DNA of 64,000 nucleotides from Granulicatella seriolae (GCF_024543085.1 NZ_JANHNZ010000001.1:372001-436000); one strand, 5' to 3'; positions 16,283 through 24,476 are shown, counted from the first letter of the stretch. Notes: generated from the letters alone by a model not told the origin. Numbers and translations: made by a program.

Positions 16283-16313
16283 GTAAGCACTATCTACAAA
16301 TAGTGGGACTTAC
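16283..16313. promoter_or_regulatory. Dyad upstream of the PTS promoter, candidate activator site
   Basis: GTAAG-N-ACTAT (16283-16293) is mirrored by ATAGT-N4-CTTAC (16301-16313). It sits about 22 bp upstream of the -35, a usual place for a MtlR/ManR-type activator. It is not followed by T runs. Binding by the operon's own PRD regulator is an inference. Confidence 0.45.
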
Positions 16314-16330
16314 ACTGTATTGGTAAATAA

Positions 16331-16373
16331 AAAAAGACCACCAATCAAACTATTGCTTTTTGATTAGTGGTCT
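16331..16373 (-). terminator. pepT terminator
   Basis: On the minus strand AGACCACTAATCAAA pairs with TTTGATTGGTGGTCT, followed by seven T. Confidence 0.85.
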
Positions 16374-16379
16374 CACTTA

Positions 16380-17621
16380 TTAATTTTTTGATGCTGCTAC
16401 AAGGCTGATAATCTCTAGTACCATATCTCGCGCTTTCTCCATACTTTCTAAACTAACAAACTCATATGGTCCGTGTAAATTTTCTGCTCCAGTAAAAAGA
16501 TTAGGGGTTGGAATACCTTTATACGTAATAATACACCCATCAGTCCCACCTCTAAATGGTTCTACTTTTGGCTCTATAGCTAAGTTTTTATAGGCTTGTA
16601 GTGCAATGTCAACAGGTTGCATATCATTTCTTAGGATTTCATACATATTGTAGTATTCGTCATAAACACGGCAGTCAATTCTTGGGTAATCATAGGTTTG
16701 GTTTTGTTGGTTGACCAATTCTTGGAAATAAGTTTTTCTAGCTTCAAACGACTCTTTTGAATGGTCGCGAATAATATAGGTTGCCTCCACTTGATTGATA
16801 TCACCACTTTGTTTGGAAATCATGAAAAATCCTTGGTAACCGCTAGTTTTCTCCGGAACTTGGTCTTGAGGTAATCTGGCAAAAAACTTAGCTGACTCTG
16901 CCAAGGCATTAACCATCATCCCCTTGGCCGTTCCCGGATGCACGCTGGTTCCCTTAAAGGTTAGTTGGGCTCTAGCTGCATTGAAGGTTTCGTATTCTAT
17001 ACGACCAACCGTTCCACTATCTAAGGTATAAGCAAACTTAGCTGGAAACTTTTCTGTTTTAAAACGGTGTGCGCCCAAACCAATCTCCTCATCTGGTCCA
17101 AAAGCAAAGAAAATATCGCCATGCTCAATAGCAGCATTTTCTATTAAATGGATACCAGCATGGATAATGGAAACCAAACCAGCCTTGTCATCAGCTCCTA
17201 ACAAAGTTGTCCCATCCGTTGTAATCACTGTTTGATTAAGATAGTTCTTCAGATTAGGGAACTCTTTTACTGAAAGCACCATATTTTTTTCTTTATTTAG
17301 TAGAATGTCCTTCCCATCATAGTGAGGATGCACTATAGGGGTGATTCCTTCTGAATTGTAATCTGCCGTGTCCACATGAGCGATAAAACCAATCGGATCA
17401 ACGACTTGCCCTTGTTTAAGATTACTAGATAGTTTAGCTCTAAGAAATGCATCTTCAGGATCATACGCCACTTCCTCAAAACCCAGTTCAATTAATTCCT
17501 TAGCTAGCATTTTCAAAAAATCTACCTGTCCTTGTGTAGTTGGGATAGTTTTGGACCTGATATCACTTCTTGTATTGATTTTTGCATATCGAATGAATCG
17601 TTCTAATAATGTTTCTTTCAT
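16380..17621 (-). CDS. pepT: Peptidase T (tripeptide aminopeptidase)
   Basis: A cytoplasmic dizinc M20B peptidase that removes the N-terminal residue from tripeptides. It has 413 residues, the normal length. Metal and catalytic residues are visible: FIAHVDTAD (H82, D84), LGADDKAG (D144), FGPDEEIG (E178/E179) and RGGTDGCI near the C-terminus. It is a single-gene transcript: its own terminator lies before the PTS operon, and the upstream gene also ends in a terminator. Typical of lactic acid bacteria that feed on peptides. Confidence 0.95.
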   Translation of the reverse strand: MKETLLERFIRYAKINTRSDIRSKTIPTTQGQVDFLKMLAKELIELGFEEVAYDPEDAFLRAKLSSNLKQGQVVDPIGFIAHVDTADYNSEGITPIVHPHYDGKDILLNKEKNMVLSVKEFPNLKNYLNQTVITTDGTTLLGADDKAGLVSIIHAGIHLIENAAIEHGDIFFAFGPDEEIGLGAHRFKTEKFPAKFAYTLDSGTVGRIEYETFNAARAQLTFKGTSVHPGTAKGMMVNALAESAKFFARLPQDQVPEKTSGYQGFFMISKQSGDINQVEATYIIRDHSKESFEARKTYFQELVNQQNQTYDYPRIDCRVYDEYYNMYEILRNDMQPVDIALQAYKNLAIEPKVEPFRGGTDGCIITYKGIPTPNLFTGAENLHGPYEFVSLESMEKARDMVLEIISLVAASKN

Positions 17622-17722
17622 TTTTTCACCTCTTGCTTATATTGTATCAAATTTGAAATGCGGAAAAATATTATTCAGGTTTTTATTTTGATTATTTATT
17701 TATGTTATCACTCAGTTCAAAC

Positions 17723-17757
17723 AAAAAAGCCCACTCTATCGAGTAGGCTTTTCTCAT
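17723..17757 (-). terminator. Terminator resembling the rplT terminator
   Basis: On the minus strand AAAAGCCTACTCGATAGAGT leads into GGGCTTTTTT. About 40 bp here are nearly identical to the terminators at 18296 and 19409, which suggests common descent by duplication. Confidence 0.8.
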
Positions 17758-17791
17758 TTATGATTAACCTTGTCTGGCTAATAAGTGTTTA

Positions 17792-18010
17792 TTACTTGTC
17801 ATAATATAGTCTAAACTCGTCTAATTCTTCAACCGTTAAATCCTTAAAACTTTTATCAGTTTTTTTAAGGTATTTGCTGAGGTTACCAAAATGGAATTCA
17901 GCTGGGGCTGGTTTTTCTCCCTGGGGCACACCTATAAATTGCTCAGTTCCATCCAAAGAAACTAAGCCTTCCCAAGTCAAGCTATTTAATTTATTTGAAG
18001 AATCTGTCAT
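17792..18010 (-). CDS. Hypothetical protein, 72 residues
   Basis: A small cytoplasmic acidic protein that starts MTDSSNKLNSLTWEGL, ends EELDEFRLYYDK and has no membrane segment. I do not recognise the family. The start at 18010 follows GGAG at about 8 bp and overlaps the 3' end of a GNAT-like remnant by 20 bp; a longer reading from 18034 has no better site. The overlap suggests it was once translationally coupled to the acetyltransferase. It ends in a copy of the rplT-like terminator. It could be a leftover of a transferred two-gene module; whether it is still expressed is unknown. Confidence 0.55.
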   Translation of the reverse strand: MTDSSNKLNSLTWEGLVSLDGTEQFIGVPQGEKPAPAEFHFGNLSKYLKKTDKSFKDLTVEELDEFRLYYDK

Positions 18011-18281
18011 AAAGCAACTCCGCTCCTCTCTCAAAAATTGCCATTCTAAAACTACTTATTATTTCTTCATTAAGTACCCTAGCATAGTGCTTATTTAAAC
18101 TATAACCCTTTGTGTCAAAAAATACAACTCCTTCATACCCTCGTTCCATGCTTTCTTTTGCTGCCTTCGCAAATAGCTTGGCTGCTATCCCATCGTACTT
18201 TTTTCCTGGTCCGCGTTCAATAAAGGCTACGTAGAAAGCCTTGGCGTGGAGTGTAGGGCTAACTATATTAAGCCAACCCCT
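17991..18281 (-). pseudogene. GNAT-like acetyltransferase remnant, 5' truncated
   Basis: An open frame with no start reads LHAKAFYVAFIERG, then KKYDGIAAKLFAKAAKESME, GYEGVVFFDTKGYSLNKHYA and RMAIFERGAELLYDRFFK before its stop at 17991. The xGIAxxLF...A segment and the following strands look like the C-terminal half of a GNAT fold, including the acetyl-CoA loop region. An in-frame stop at 18282-18284 cuts it upstream, just before the duplicated rplT tail at 18296. About 95 codons remain of an expected 150-190. The family call rests on pattern only. Confidence 0.55.
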
Positions 18282-18295
18282 TCAACGCATCATAG

Positions 18296-18366
18296 AAAAA
18301 GCCCACTCCATCGAGTAGGCTTTTCTCATTTATAATTATTTAGCTAAAGCTTCTTTAGCTTGGTCA
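18296..18366. repeat. 71-bp duplicate of the rplT 3' end and terminator
   Basis: These 71 bp are identical to 19409-19479, which hold the last codons of rplT, its stop and its terminator. Copies are in the same orientation and 1,113 bp apart. The pattern is what site-specific integration into a gene 3' end leaves behind. Confidence 0.9.
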
Positions 18367-18491
18367 AAGGAAAACAAGATACTATTTAATGTCAACGAAA
18401 CTAAAGAAAGTTGGTTAAAAAATTGAGGCACTTAGGGGAGAATTTTAATTTATTGAACAGTATATGCATCTTCCCTCACTTCTATAGTATA

Positions 18492-18653
18492 TCACTTATC
18501 CAGTCCCGCTATCTTCCGTTGCTTGCGATTTGCTTCTTCTGCCACATATTTTAGCACCATACGAAATTCTTTTCGAGAAGCATTTTTTTGAAAGGTTGCA
18601 TAGTTTCTTTCGTATTTATCGGCAATTTTTAGCGCATCTTCTTTTTTAATCAT
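18492..18653 (-). CDS. Small basic protein, 53 residues
   Basis: A short ORF with a strong Shine-Dalgarno (GGAGGAG, 6 bp before the ATG at 18653). It starts MIKKEDALKIADKYERN and ends NRKQRKIAGLDK; it is rich in Lys/Arg, predicted helical, with no signal peptide. Its start overlaps the last codons of the decayed zeta toxin, so it was the downstream gene of the same operon. I do not recognise the family. A partner of the toxin is possible, but epsilon/PezA-type antitoxins normally lie upstream and look different. It is intact although its neighbour is broken. Confidence 0.5.
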   Translation of the reverse strand: MIKKEDALKIADKYERNYATFQKNASRKEFRMVLKYVAEEANRKQRKIAGLDK

Positions 18654-19046
18654 TTAACTTCTCCTCCAATTCTTCCGCTGTATATTTATTTAAAATCACT
18701 AATCCAATGTTTTCGACACCGTCAATAATGTCTGAAATAACATTTTGATAATCCTTCATTACAACAACTAACTCTACGCTATGAGTGAGAAACCTTTTTG
18801 GAATTTATCTGAATTATGACCATTATAGCCTGGGAAACAGGAATGGAAAACATCCGCATCAATAATAACAACATTCTTAAATATTTCTGCTAGACCCATC
18901 GCAACCTCTGTTTTACCTGCACCAGGACTTCCTGCCATAAATACGGCGATCTTCTTTCCTGGTTCTTCTGGTGTGACCCCTTCGACTAATCGCTCTAAAA
19001 ATTGTTTTTTATTTTCTTTCGCAAATTCTATCGACTGATCTTCCAT
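18646..19046 (-). pseudogene. Zeta-toxin family (UNAG kinase) remnant
   Basis: The N-terminal part begins MEDQSIEFAKENKKQFLERL at 19046, preceded by AGGA. It holds a Walker A motif in MAGSPGAGKTEVA and VVIIDADVFHSCFPGYNGH, as in zeta/PezT kinases that phosphorylate UDP-N-acetylglucosamine. It then stops at 18774 (KGFSLIA). The C-terminal end, VELVVVMKDYQN through NKYTAEELEEKLND, is found in another frame just downstream. More than 100 middle codons are missing, so the gene has an internal deletion with a frameshift and should be inactive. No antitoxin gene is visible upstream; a palindromic element lies there instead. Confidence 0.75.
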
Positions 19047-19123
19047 AGTTTCACATCCTAACCATTCTTTTATCATTATACTATATTCTGAGAAAGATAT
19101 ATATACAGGGACACCATTGACAT

Positions 19124-19376
19124 GGGGCTGGGCAAAAAGTCCAAATGGTAACCAAATAAAAGAGTTCCCCAGAAATTTATTCGAAATAACGGTGTAAAGC
19201 ATAGCTGACGCACAGTGGATGTTTCGGCTTCATCCGATTTACAGCCACGTAGACAGCTAAGCCAGTGAGACCTTGGCTCACGGCGGTGCCACCGTTCCCG
19301 TTTCGAATAAATTTCTGGGGAACTCTTTTATGATTTAGAATTTTTTTATTTTATTACAGACTTTTTGCCCAGCCCC
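19124..19376. repeat. GGGGCTGGGC palindromic element, copy A (full, 253 bp)
   Basis: Ends GGGGCTGGGCAAAAAGTCC and GACTTTTTGCCCAGCCCC are inverted repeats. Inside, AGAGTTCCCCAGAAATTTAT pairs with ATAAATTTCTGGGGAACTCT, then AACGGTG pairs with CACCGTT around two inner hairpins. Close to the copy at 62627. Confidence 0.9.
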
Positions 19377-19405
19377 ATTATGGGAAGTGTTTCTATAAGA
19401 AACAT

Positions 19406-19440
19406 CAAAAAAAGCCCACTCCATCGAGTAGGCTTTTCTC
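19406..19440 (-). terminator. rplT operon terminator
   Basis: On the minus strand AAAGCCTACTCGATGGAGTG leads into GGGCTTTTTTT; GCCTACTC pairs with GAGTGGGC. Confidence 0.88.
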
Positions 19441-19448
19441 ATTTATAA

Positions 19449-19808
19449 TTATTTAGCTAAAGCTTCTTTAGCTTGGTCAGCAATTTTTGCAAATGCGTCT
19501 GCATCTGTAACTGCTAAGTCAGCTAACATCTTACGGTTCATTTCGATACCTGCAAGGTTTAAGCCGTGCATTAATTTGCTGTAGCTTAATCCGTTGATAC
19601 GAGCTGCCGCGTTGATACGTGTGATCCATAATTTACGGAAATCACGTTTCTTTTGACGACGGTCACGGTAAGCGTACATGTATGATTTCATGACTGCTTG
19701 TTTAGCTGTTTTAAATAATTTTGATTTTGCTCCATAGTAACCTTTTGCTAATTTTAACGTACGGTTACGACGGCGACGGGTAACGGTTCCACCTTTAACA
19801 CGTGGCAT
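19449..19808 (-). CDS. rplT: 50S ribosomal protein L20
   Basis: A 119-residue basic primary rRNA-binding protein of the large subunit, needed early in 50S assembly. The N-terminus [19 protein letters not shown] and the core [10 protein letters not shown]-like segment are typical, and the length is normal. It is the third gene of infC-rpmI-rplT. In Firmicutes L20 represses this operon by binding the leader. Its last 31 coding bases and terminator are duplicated at 18296. Confidence 0.98.
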   Translation of the reverse strand: MPRVKGGTVTRRRRNRTLKLAKGYYGAKSKLFKTAKQAVMKSYMYAYRDRRQKKRDFRKLWITRINAAARINGLSYSKLMHGLNLAGIEMNRKMLADLAVTDADAFAKIADQAKEALAK

Positions 19809-19869
19809 AGTAAATTCCTCCTTGGTAGTTCAGTCTCTTGCGACTGCTATAAAATAGTGCTTGCTTTGT

Positions 19870-20070
19870 TTAGCGCATTTGGCTTAGTTGTTGTCTGATA
19901 CGTTTGATGTCTGAAGCGCTAACCATTGTTTGTTTACGCAAGTGACGACGTTGTTTCTTAGTTTTTCCATGGAATCTATGGCTTGTAAAAGCTTGAGAAC
20001 GTTTTAATCCTCCGCCACCAGTACGTTTGAAACGTTTTGCTGAACCACGGTGTGTTTTTTGTTTTGGCAT
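19870..20070 (-). CDS. rpmI: 50S ribosomal protein L35
   Basis: A 66-residue basic large-subunit protein starting [18 protein letters not shown] and holding [18 protein letters not shown], as in all L35 proteins. GGAGG precedes the ATG. It lies 22 bp after infC and 61 bp before rplT, in the standard order. Confidence 0.98.
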   Translation of the reverse strand: MPKQKTHRGSAKRFKRTGGGGLKRSQAFTSHRFHGKTKKQRRHLRKQTMVSASDIKRIRQQLSQMR

Positions 20071-20092
20071 GAGTCTTTCCTCCTGTTACTTT

Positions 20093-20611
20093 TTACTTTT
20101 CAGATTTTGGTGCTAACATCAAGAACATACTACGTCCATCCATCTTAGGCTTTTGCTCAACTGTCGCAACTTCTGCTAAGTTTTCTGCCAGACGCTCTAA
20201 AACTTTTTGTCCGATTTCTTTATGAGTAATCGCACGACCTTTGAAACGAATAGATGCTTTCACTTTATCGCCTTTTTCAAGGAATTTTTGTGCTGCTCTA
20301 AATTTTGTATTAAAGTCGTTCTCATCAATTGTAGGACTTAGACGTACTTCTTTGATATTGATGACTTTTTGATTTTTACGAGCTTCACGTTCTTTTTTCT
20401 GTTGTTCAAAGCGATATTTACCATAGTCCATAATTCGAGCAACTGGTGGTTTTGCATTCGGTGAGACAAGTACTAAGTCTTGGCCTGCTTGTTCAGCAAT
20501 ACGAAGTGCATCTTGTTTCGTTTGAACACCTAATTGTTCGCCATTGTTATCAATGACCCGCAACTCACGAGCTCGAATTCCATCATTAACCATCATATCT
20601 TTTGCTATGAT
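20093..20611 (-). CDS. infC: Translation initiation factor IF-3 (ATC start)
   Basis: A 172-residue factor that binds the 30S subunit, keeps it apart from 50S and checks the start codon-initiator tRNA match. The N-domain ([14 protein letters not shown]) and C-domain ([20 protein letters not shown]) are normal. I place the start at ATC 20609-20611, six nucleotides after GGAGG; the first in-frame ATG (20596) is 21 nt away from it. The resulting N-terminus [13 protein letters not shown] matches related IF-3 proteins. Rare AUU/AUC/AUA starts are known for infC and allow IF-3 to repress its own synthesis. An attenuated leader precedes the gene. Confidence 0.95.
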   Translation of the reverse strand: MIAKDMMVNDGIRARELRVIDNNGEQLGVQTKQDALRIAEQAGQDLVLVSPNAKPPVARIMDYGKYRFEQQKKEREARKNQKVINIKEVRLSPTIDENDFNTKFRAAQKFLEKGDKVKASIRFKGRAITHKEIGQKVLERLAENLAEVATVEQKPKMDGRSMFLMLAPKSEK

Positions 20612-20639
20612 TGTTCACCTCCAAATTATTTGAGAGAAA

Positions 20640-20777
20640 AAAGCAATAAAAAACAACGGCAGTATTTGCATACCCCGCTGTAAATGTTTTAAATAAATGA
20701 ACATTTCTCTATTAGCCCAAGGACAAAATCAACTTAGGCGAGAAGCGGGTGCTTCTGCTTGTTTTCTCAACTCATAA
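20640..20777 (-). promoter_or_regulatory. infC-rpmI-rplT leader (L20-type) with attenuator hairpin
   Basis: The 140-nt leader contains AGAAGCACCCGCTTCTCGCC (about 20756-20737 on the minus strand), a short hairpin, and then ACAGCGGGGTAT...ATACTGCCGTTGT (about 20690-20652), a terminator-like hairpin followed by TTTTTTATTGCTTTTTT. This layout fits the L20-responsive leader of Firmicutes/Lactobacillales. The exact L20 contact region was not modelled. Confidence 0.7.
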
Positions 20778-20806
20778 ATCATATATCATCTAGCTCCAGA
20801 AGTCAA
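20778..20806 (-). promoter_or_regulatory. Promoter of infC operon
   Basis: On the minus strand TTGACT (20806-20801) and TATGAT (20783-20778) are exactly 17 bp apart. The -35 lies inside the inverted repeat at 20791-20849. Confidence 0.75.
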
Positions 20807-20849
20807 CTGGTTTTTTTCAAAAAATCAGTTGACAGCCATTTTGAGCTAG
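20791..20849. repeat. Inverted repeat between mutS2 and infC
   Basis: TAGCTC...AGTCAACTG (20791-20809) is mirrored by CAGTTGAC...GAGCTA (20826-20848), with a T/A-rich turn. It may end mutS2 transcription, and it also supplies the infC -35. Confidence 0.6.
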
Positions 20850-20863
20850 ATAAAACTTTAATT

Positions 20864-23227
20864 CTACTTAAATAGGACAATCGTCGCTCCTGTACCACCT
20901 GTGTTCATAGGCGCATATTCGAAGCTAGCCACTGAACGGTGATTCTTCAAGGCCTTATGCACCCCTTGTTGTAGAGCACCAGTGCCTTTACCATGAATAA
21001 TGGTCACTCGTGGATAGCCTGCTAGAATAGCTGCATCCAAATATTGATCTAATTCTTTTAAGGCATTTTCGTAACGTTGCCCCCTTAAATCTAATTCTGA
21101 CGAGACATGACTAGCATTGGCAGATCTTAGAATGACTTGGGATTTCCGATTCTTGTCCTTATCATCTTCTAGAGGAACTAGCTCATCTACGCTCATCTTC
21201 ATTTTGATAATCCCCATCTGAACTACCCATTCTTTGGGTGAAACTTCTTCCACAAGAACACCCTTTTGTCCAAATGACGTAACATCTACCGTTTGCCCTA
21301 CTTTTAAGGATTTCTTGACTTTCTCGCGTTTGAGGACCTTGTTTTTGGACAAGCTTCGTTCATGTTTTAGTTGCGACAGATTAGCTCTTTGTTCAATCAT
21401 CTCATGTTCTTTAATCAAATTGGCTTGTCCTTTTAACTGCAAGTCCCTGATATTAGACAAGATGGCTTCTGCTTCAACCTGAGTCTTTTCAAGCAAATCA
21501 TTAGCTTTTTCTTTAGCAGAATCAATCAGACGCTCCTTATTGGTTTGGTAGGCAGCATACTCTTTTTGCAGATTATCCAACAAGATTTGGCTGGCTTCTA
21601 GATTATCTTGCAATTCAATCGATTCTCTTTCAACTAGTCTTCTCTTTTGTTCTAAATCAGAAATCATTTCGTTCAAATCTTGGCTTTCTAGCGAAATGAA
21701 GCTGCGAGCCTGCTCAATAACTTGGTCTGGTAAGCCCAGACGACTTGAGATATCGAAGGCATTAGATCGTCCTGGAATTCCTAACAATAAGCGATAGGTT
21801 GGCTGTAAGGAATCACTATCAAACTCCATGCTAGCATTGATGGTTCCTGGTCGATTGTAGCCATATGCTTTTAGTTCAGGGTAGTGAGTCGTCGCTACAA
21901 CAAAGCTATTTTTAGAACCAATGTAGTCCAGAATAGCAATAGCCAAAGAAGCTCCCTCTTGTGGGTCAGTTCCTGAACCAATCTCATCTAACAAGACTAA
22001 ACTTTTGTCATCGATTTGGTCTAAAATATGAACAATGGTTGTCATATGCGATGAAAACGTGGAAAGGTTTTGTTCAATGGATTGTTCGTCACCGATATCA
22101 GCAAAAATTTCGTTAAAAATGCCGACCTGACTATTTTCATTAGCCGGGATATATAGACCAGCTTGAGCCATTAATTGTATCATTCCTAAGGTTTTCAGCT
22201 GGATGGTCTTCCCACCCGTGTTTGGTCCTGTAATCACGATTGCTTGGTACTCTTGACCAATAAGAATATCATTAGCCACTACTCGATCTGGGTCAATTAA
22301 AGGGTGTCTCCCCTGCCAGATAGCAATATGATTGTCCAGATTCACTCTCGGTCTTGTTGCTTTCAAATGGTGGGCATAAATAGCTTTTGCATTTATCAAA
22401 TCGAACAAACCTAATAGGTAATGGTTCTCACGTAAATCTTCCGTATATGGTACTAGCTCCATAGATAATTCATAAAGAATGCGTTCCACTTCCGCTTTTT
22501 CTTGACTTTGAAGTTCCTTAAGTTTGTTGTTTAAGGTTACGACAGCTTGTGGCTCCATAAACAGTGTTTGGCCAGTTGAACTCTGGTCATGCACTATTCC
22601 TCCGAAAACATTGCGGTATTCAGCTTTGACAGGCACAACATAACGGTCATTACGAATAGTGATCAAATTGTCAGAAAGATAATTGGCTGATTTCCCACTG
22701 AGATAAGACTCTAATTGGCTTCTGACGGCTTGTTCAGCTCGGCTAATGCCTTGACGAATAGCTTTGAGCGCTGGTGATGCATCATCCAAAACTCGCCCAT
22801 CTTCTGAAATGGAATCTTGCAAGGTTCTAGTAATTTCTGGCAAATGAACAATTTTATCCGCCAATGGATAGAGCCGTTTAAGATCAAGCTCTTCTTCCCT
22901 AACTTTATCAAAAAATTGACTGACTTGTTTGCTTGTCGTTAGGGTTCTTAAAATACCACTTAATTCCTGACCGTTTAGCACTGCCTCTAACTCAAGTCGT
23001 TTAATGGCCATAGATATATCTTTCAAGCGTGGAATGGGAATGCCATTTTTTAAACGATAAAGTTCTACCCCATCTCCGGTTTCATCTAAGGACTCTTGTA
23101 TTTTTTGCGGCTGATTCATAACAGCAATGGTTTGCGCCATTTGTTTGCCTAGGTCTGTTGAGGCATAGCCAGCTAGACTTTGGCGAATTTTATGAAATTC
23201 GATAATTTTTTCTATTTTTGGATTCAT
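20864..23227 (-). CDS. mutS2: Endonuclease MutS2
   Basis: A 787-residue MutS-family ATPase without a mismatch-recognition domain. It suppresses homologous recombination and, in Firmicutes, also helps rescue collided ribosomes. The Walker A motif GPNTGGKT (about 334-341), FSSHM and LLDEIGSGTDP (Walker B/signature) are intact. A long coiled coil follows (about 510-630), then a KOW-like region and a C-terminal Smr nuclease domain with LDLRGQRYENAL and IIHGKGTGAL. It is downstream of the CvpA-family and zapA genes on the same strand, the usual order. All key residues are present. Confidence 0.96.
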   Translation of the reverse strand: MNPKIEKIIEFHKIRQSLAGYASTDLGKQMAQTIAVMNQPQKIQESLDETGDGVELYRLKNGIPIPRLKDISMAIKRLELEAVLNGQELSGILRTLTTSKQVSQFFDKVREEELDLKRLYPLADKIVHLPEITRTLQDSISEDGRVLDDASPALKAIRQGISRAEQAVRSQLESYLSGKSANYLSDNLITIRNDRYVVPVKAEYRNVFGGIVHDQSSTGQTLFMEPQAVVTLNNKLKELQSQEKAEVERILYELSMELVPYTEDLRENHYLLGLFDLINAKAIYAHHLKATRPRVNLDNHIAIWQGRHPLIDPDRVVANDILIGQEYQAIVITGPNTGGKTIQLKTLGMIQLMAQAGLYIPANENSQVGIFNEIFADIGDEQSIEQNLSTFSSHMTTIVHILDQIDDKSLVLLDEIGSGTDPQEGASLAIAILDYIGSKNSFVVATTHYPELKAYGYNRPGTINASMEFDSDSLQPTYRLLLGIPGRSNAFDISSRLGLPDQVIEQARSFISLESQDLNEMISDLEQKRRLVERESIELQDNLEASQILLDNLQKEYAAYQTNKERLIDSAKEKANDLLEKTQVEAEAILSNIRDLQLKGQANLIKEHEMIEQRANLSQLKHERSLSKNKVLKREKVKKSLKVGQTVDVTSFGQKGVLVEEVSPKEWVVQMGIIKMKMSVDELVPLEDDKDKNRKSQVILRSANASHVSSELDLRGQRYENALKELDQYLDAAILAGYPRVTIIHGKGTGALQQGVHKALKNHRSVASFEYAPMNTGGTGATIVLFK

Positions 23228-23289
23228 ATTTTCCCTCTTTTATTTAAAAATAGGCCTAGACTGAACTGTCTAAGACCCATTTCTTTTCT

Positions 23290-23922
23290 TTATTGATTCG
23301 TGGATTCTGTACTTGCGCTGCTTTCTGTTGCAGGTGATGATGTAGCAGCTTCACTACTTGCATTGTCAGCAGTGCTTGGCGTCGTAGACTCTAACCACAT
23401 TTTGGTGACTTGTTTCGTTAAAACAGGTGTTTTATCAACAATCACATAGGCCAAAGAATTGTTAGCAAAAACATCTTGGGCTTGTTGGAAAGGAATCATG
23501 GTTAGGATGCTAAGTAGGAAAAAGATCCCCACATAGTTTAGCACGAAACCAAGAATAGCTCCTCCTAATGAATTAAATTGTTTCAGCACCGGTAAATAGC
23601 TTAATTCCGTTAGTAGGTAGCCAATAATTCGTGTCACTAACCAGCCGATAAATAATATCCCTACGAAAGAGATACCTCTGTAAAAAGCTTTATCCAAAGT
23701 TAAAGCTTGGATTTGGTCAAATAAGACAAATTGGGTTCCTGGTGTGAAGGAAGGATAAGGAACATACATTTCAATGTGTCCTGCAACGATTTGGTAGTAA
23801 CGAATTGCTAAATAAAAGCTAATACCATAGCCTAAAAGGTAGACCAATTGTAAAATTAATCCTCGTCTGGCACCAGAATAGATACCCACTATAAGTGCAA
23901 TAATAATGATATACGTAGCCAT
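23290..23922 (-). CDS. CvpA family membrane protein
   Basis: A 210-residue integral membrane protein with four predicted helices (about 1-25, 30-48, 77-100, 115-140) and a Ser/Ala/Thr-rich C-terminal tail of about 35 residues. GARRGLILQLVYLLGYG and LGGAILGFVLNYVGIF are typical of CvpA, named for colicin V production in E. coli. In Firmicutes it regularly lies between zapA and mutS2, as here. Its cellular role is poorly defined; links to cell envelope and division are suggested by context only. It starts 12 bp after zapA and is probably cotranscribed. Confidence 0.88.
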   Translation of the reverse strand: MATYIIIIALIVGIYSGARRGLILQLVYLLGYGISFYLAIRYYQIVAGHIEMYVPYPSFTPGTQFVLFDQIQALTLDKAFYRGISFVGILFIGWLVTRIIGYLLTELSYLPVLKQFNSLGGAILGFVLNYVGIFFLLSILTMIPFQQAQDVFANNSLAYVIVDKTPVLTKQVTKMWLESTTPSTADNASSEAATSSPATESSASTESTNQ

Positions 23923-23934
23923 GAAAGACCTCCC

Positions 23935-24297
23935 TTATAAAAATGTTTCTTCTTGTTTAAATTGCTGATTGAGTTGCTTTTTTCTATCTTGAGCAATGCT
24001 AGTTCGGCGATTGATAGATTGCTTTTCCAATTTTGCAAGCTGTCTACGCACATCAGCCAACTCTTCTTGCGTTTGAATTAACTCACTTTGTTTATCTAAT
24101 TGGTCTGAGATCGCATTGACACAAAGGAGGACAGTTTTTTCTTGAAGCGTCAGACTCGGACTAATCTTTTGCAATTGTTGCAGCTGTTCATTTATCAAGG
24201 TTTCTACTGTTTTCATGTGCTGGTCAGATTTAGTCCCCACAATTGTATATGTTTTTCCAGCAATAGTTGCTCGAAACCGTCTTTTTGCTTGCGCCAT
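23935..24297 (-). CDS. zapA: Cell division protein ZapA
   Basis: A 120-residue FtsZ-binding protein that bundles protofilaments at the Z-ring. It has an N-terminal globular domain (KRRFRATIAGKTYTIVGTKS) and a C-terminal coiled coil (ELIQTQEELADVRRQLAKLE). I place the start at 24297 because GGTGGGG lies 6 bp upstream; an upstream ATG (24315) overlaps that binding site. First gene of zapA-cvpA-mutS2, divergent from rnhC. Confidence 0.88.
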   Translation of the reverse strand: MAQAKRRFRATIAGKTYTIVGTKSDQHMKTVETLINEQLQQLQKISPSLTLQEKTVLLCVNAISDQLDKQSELIQTQEELADVRRQLAKLEKQSINRRTSIAQDRKKQLNQQFKQEETFL

Positions 24298-24476
24298 TCT
24301 TATCCCCACCTTCATCTCATCTACACATCAGATAGCCTATACACACGTATCATTAGTATTTTATCATGAAACGCTAATAATTACACCTTTTATTCGTTTT
24401 CAAGCTCTTTTTACAATGAGACTGTAGCAAAAGAGGAAAATATGGTAAAATGGTGATTCATCAGGAGGTAGTAGAT

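Noticed and set aside
19047-19202. N-terminal extension of the zeta toxin frame (from 19202)
   Set aside because: The extra codons come from the palindromic element; the start at 19046 has AGGA in front and matches the protein family.
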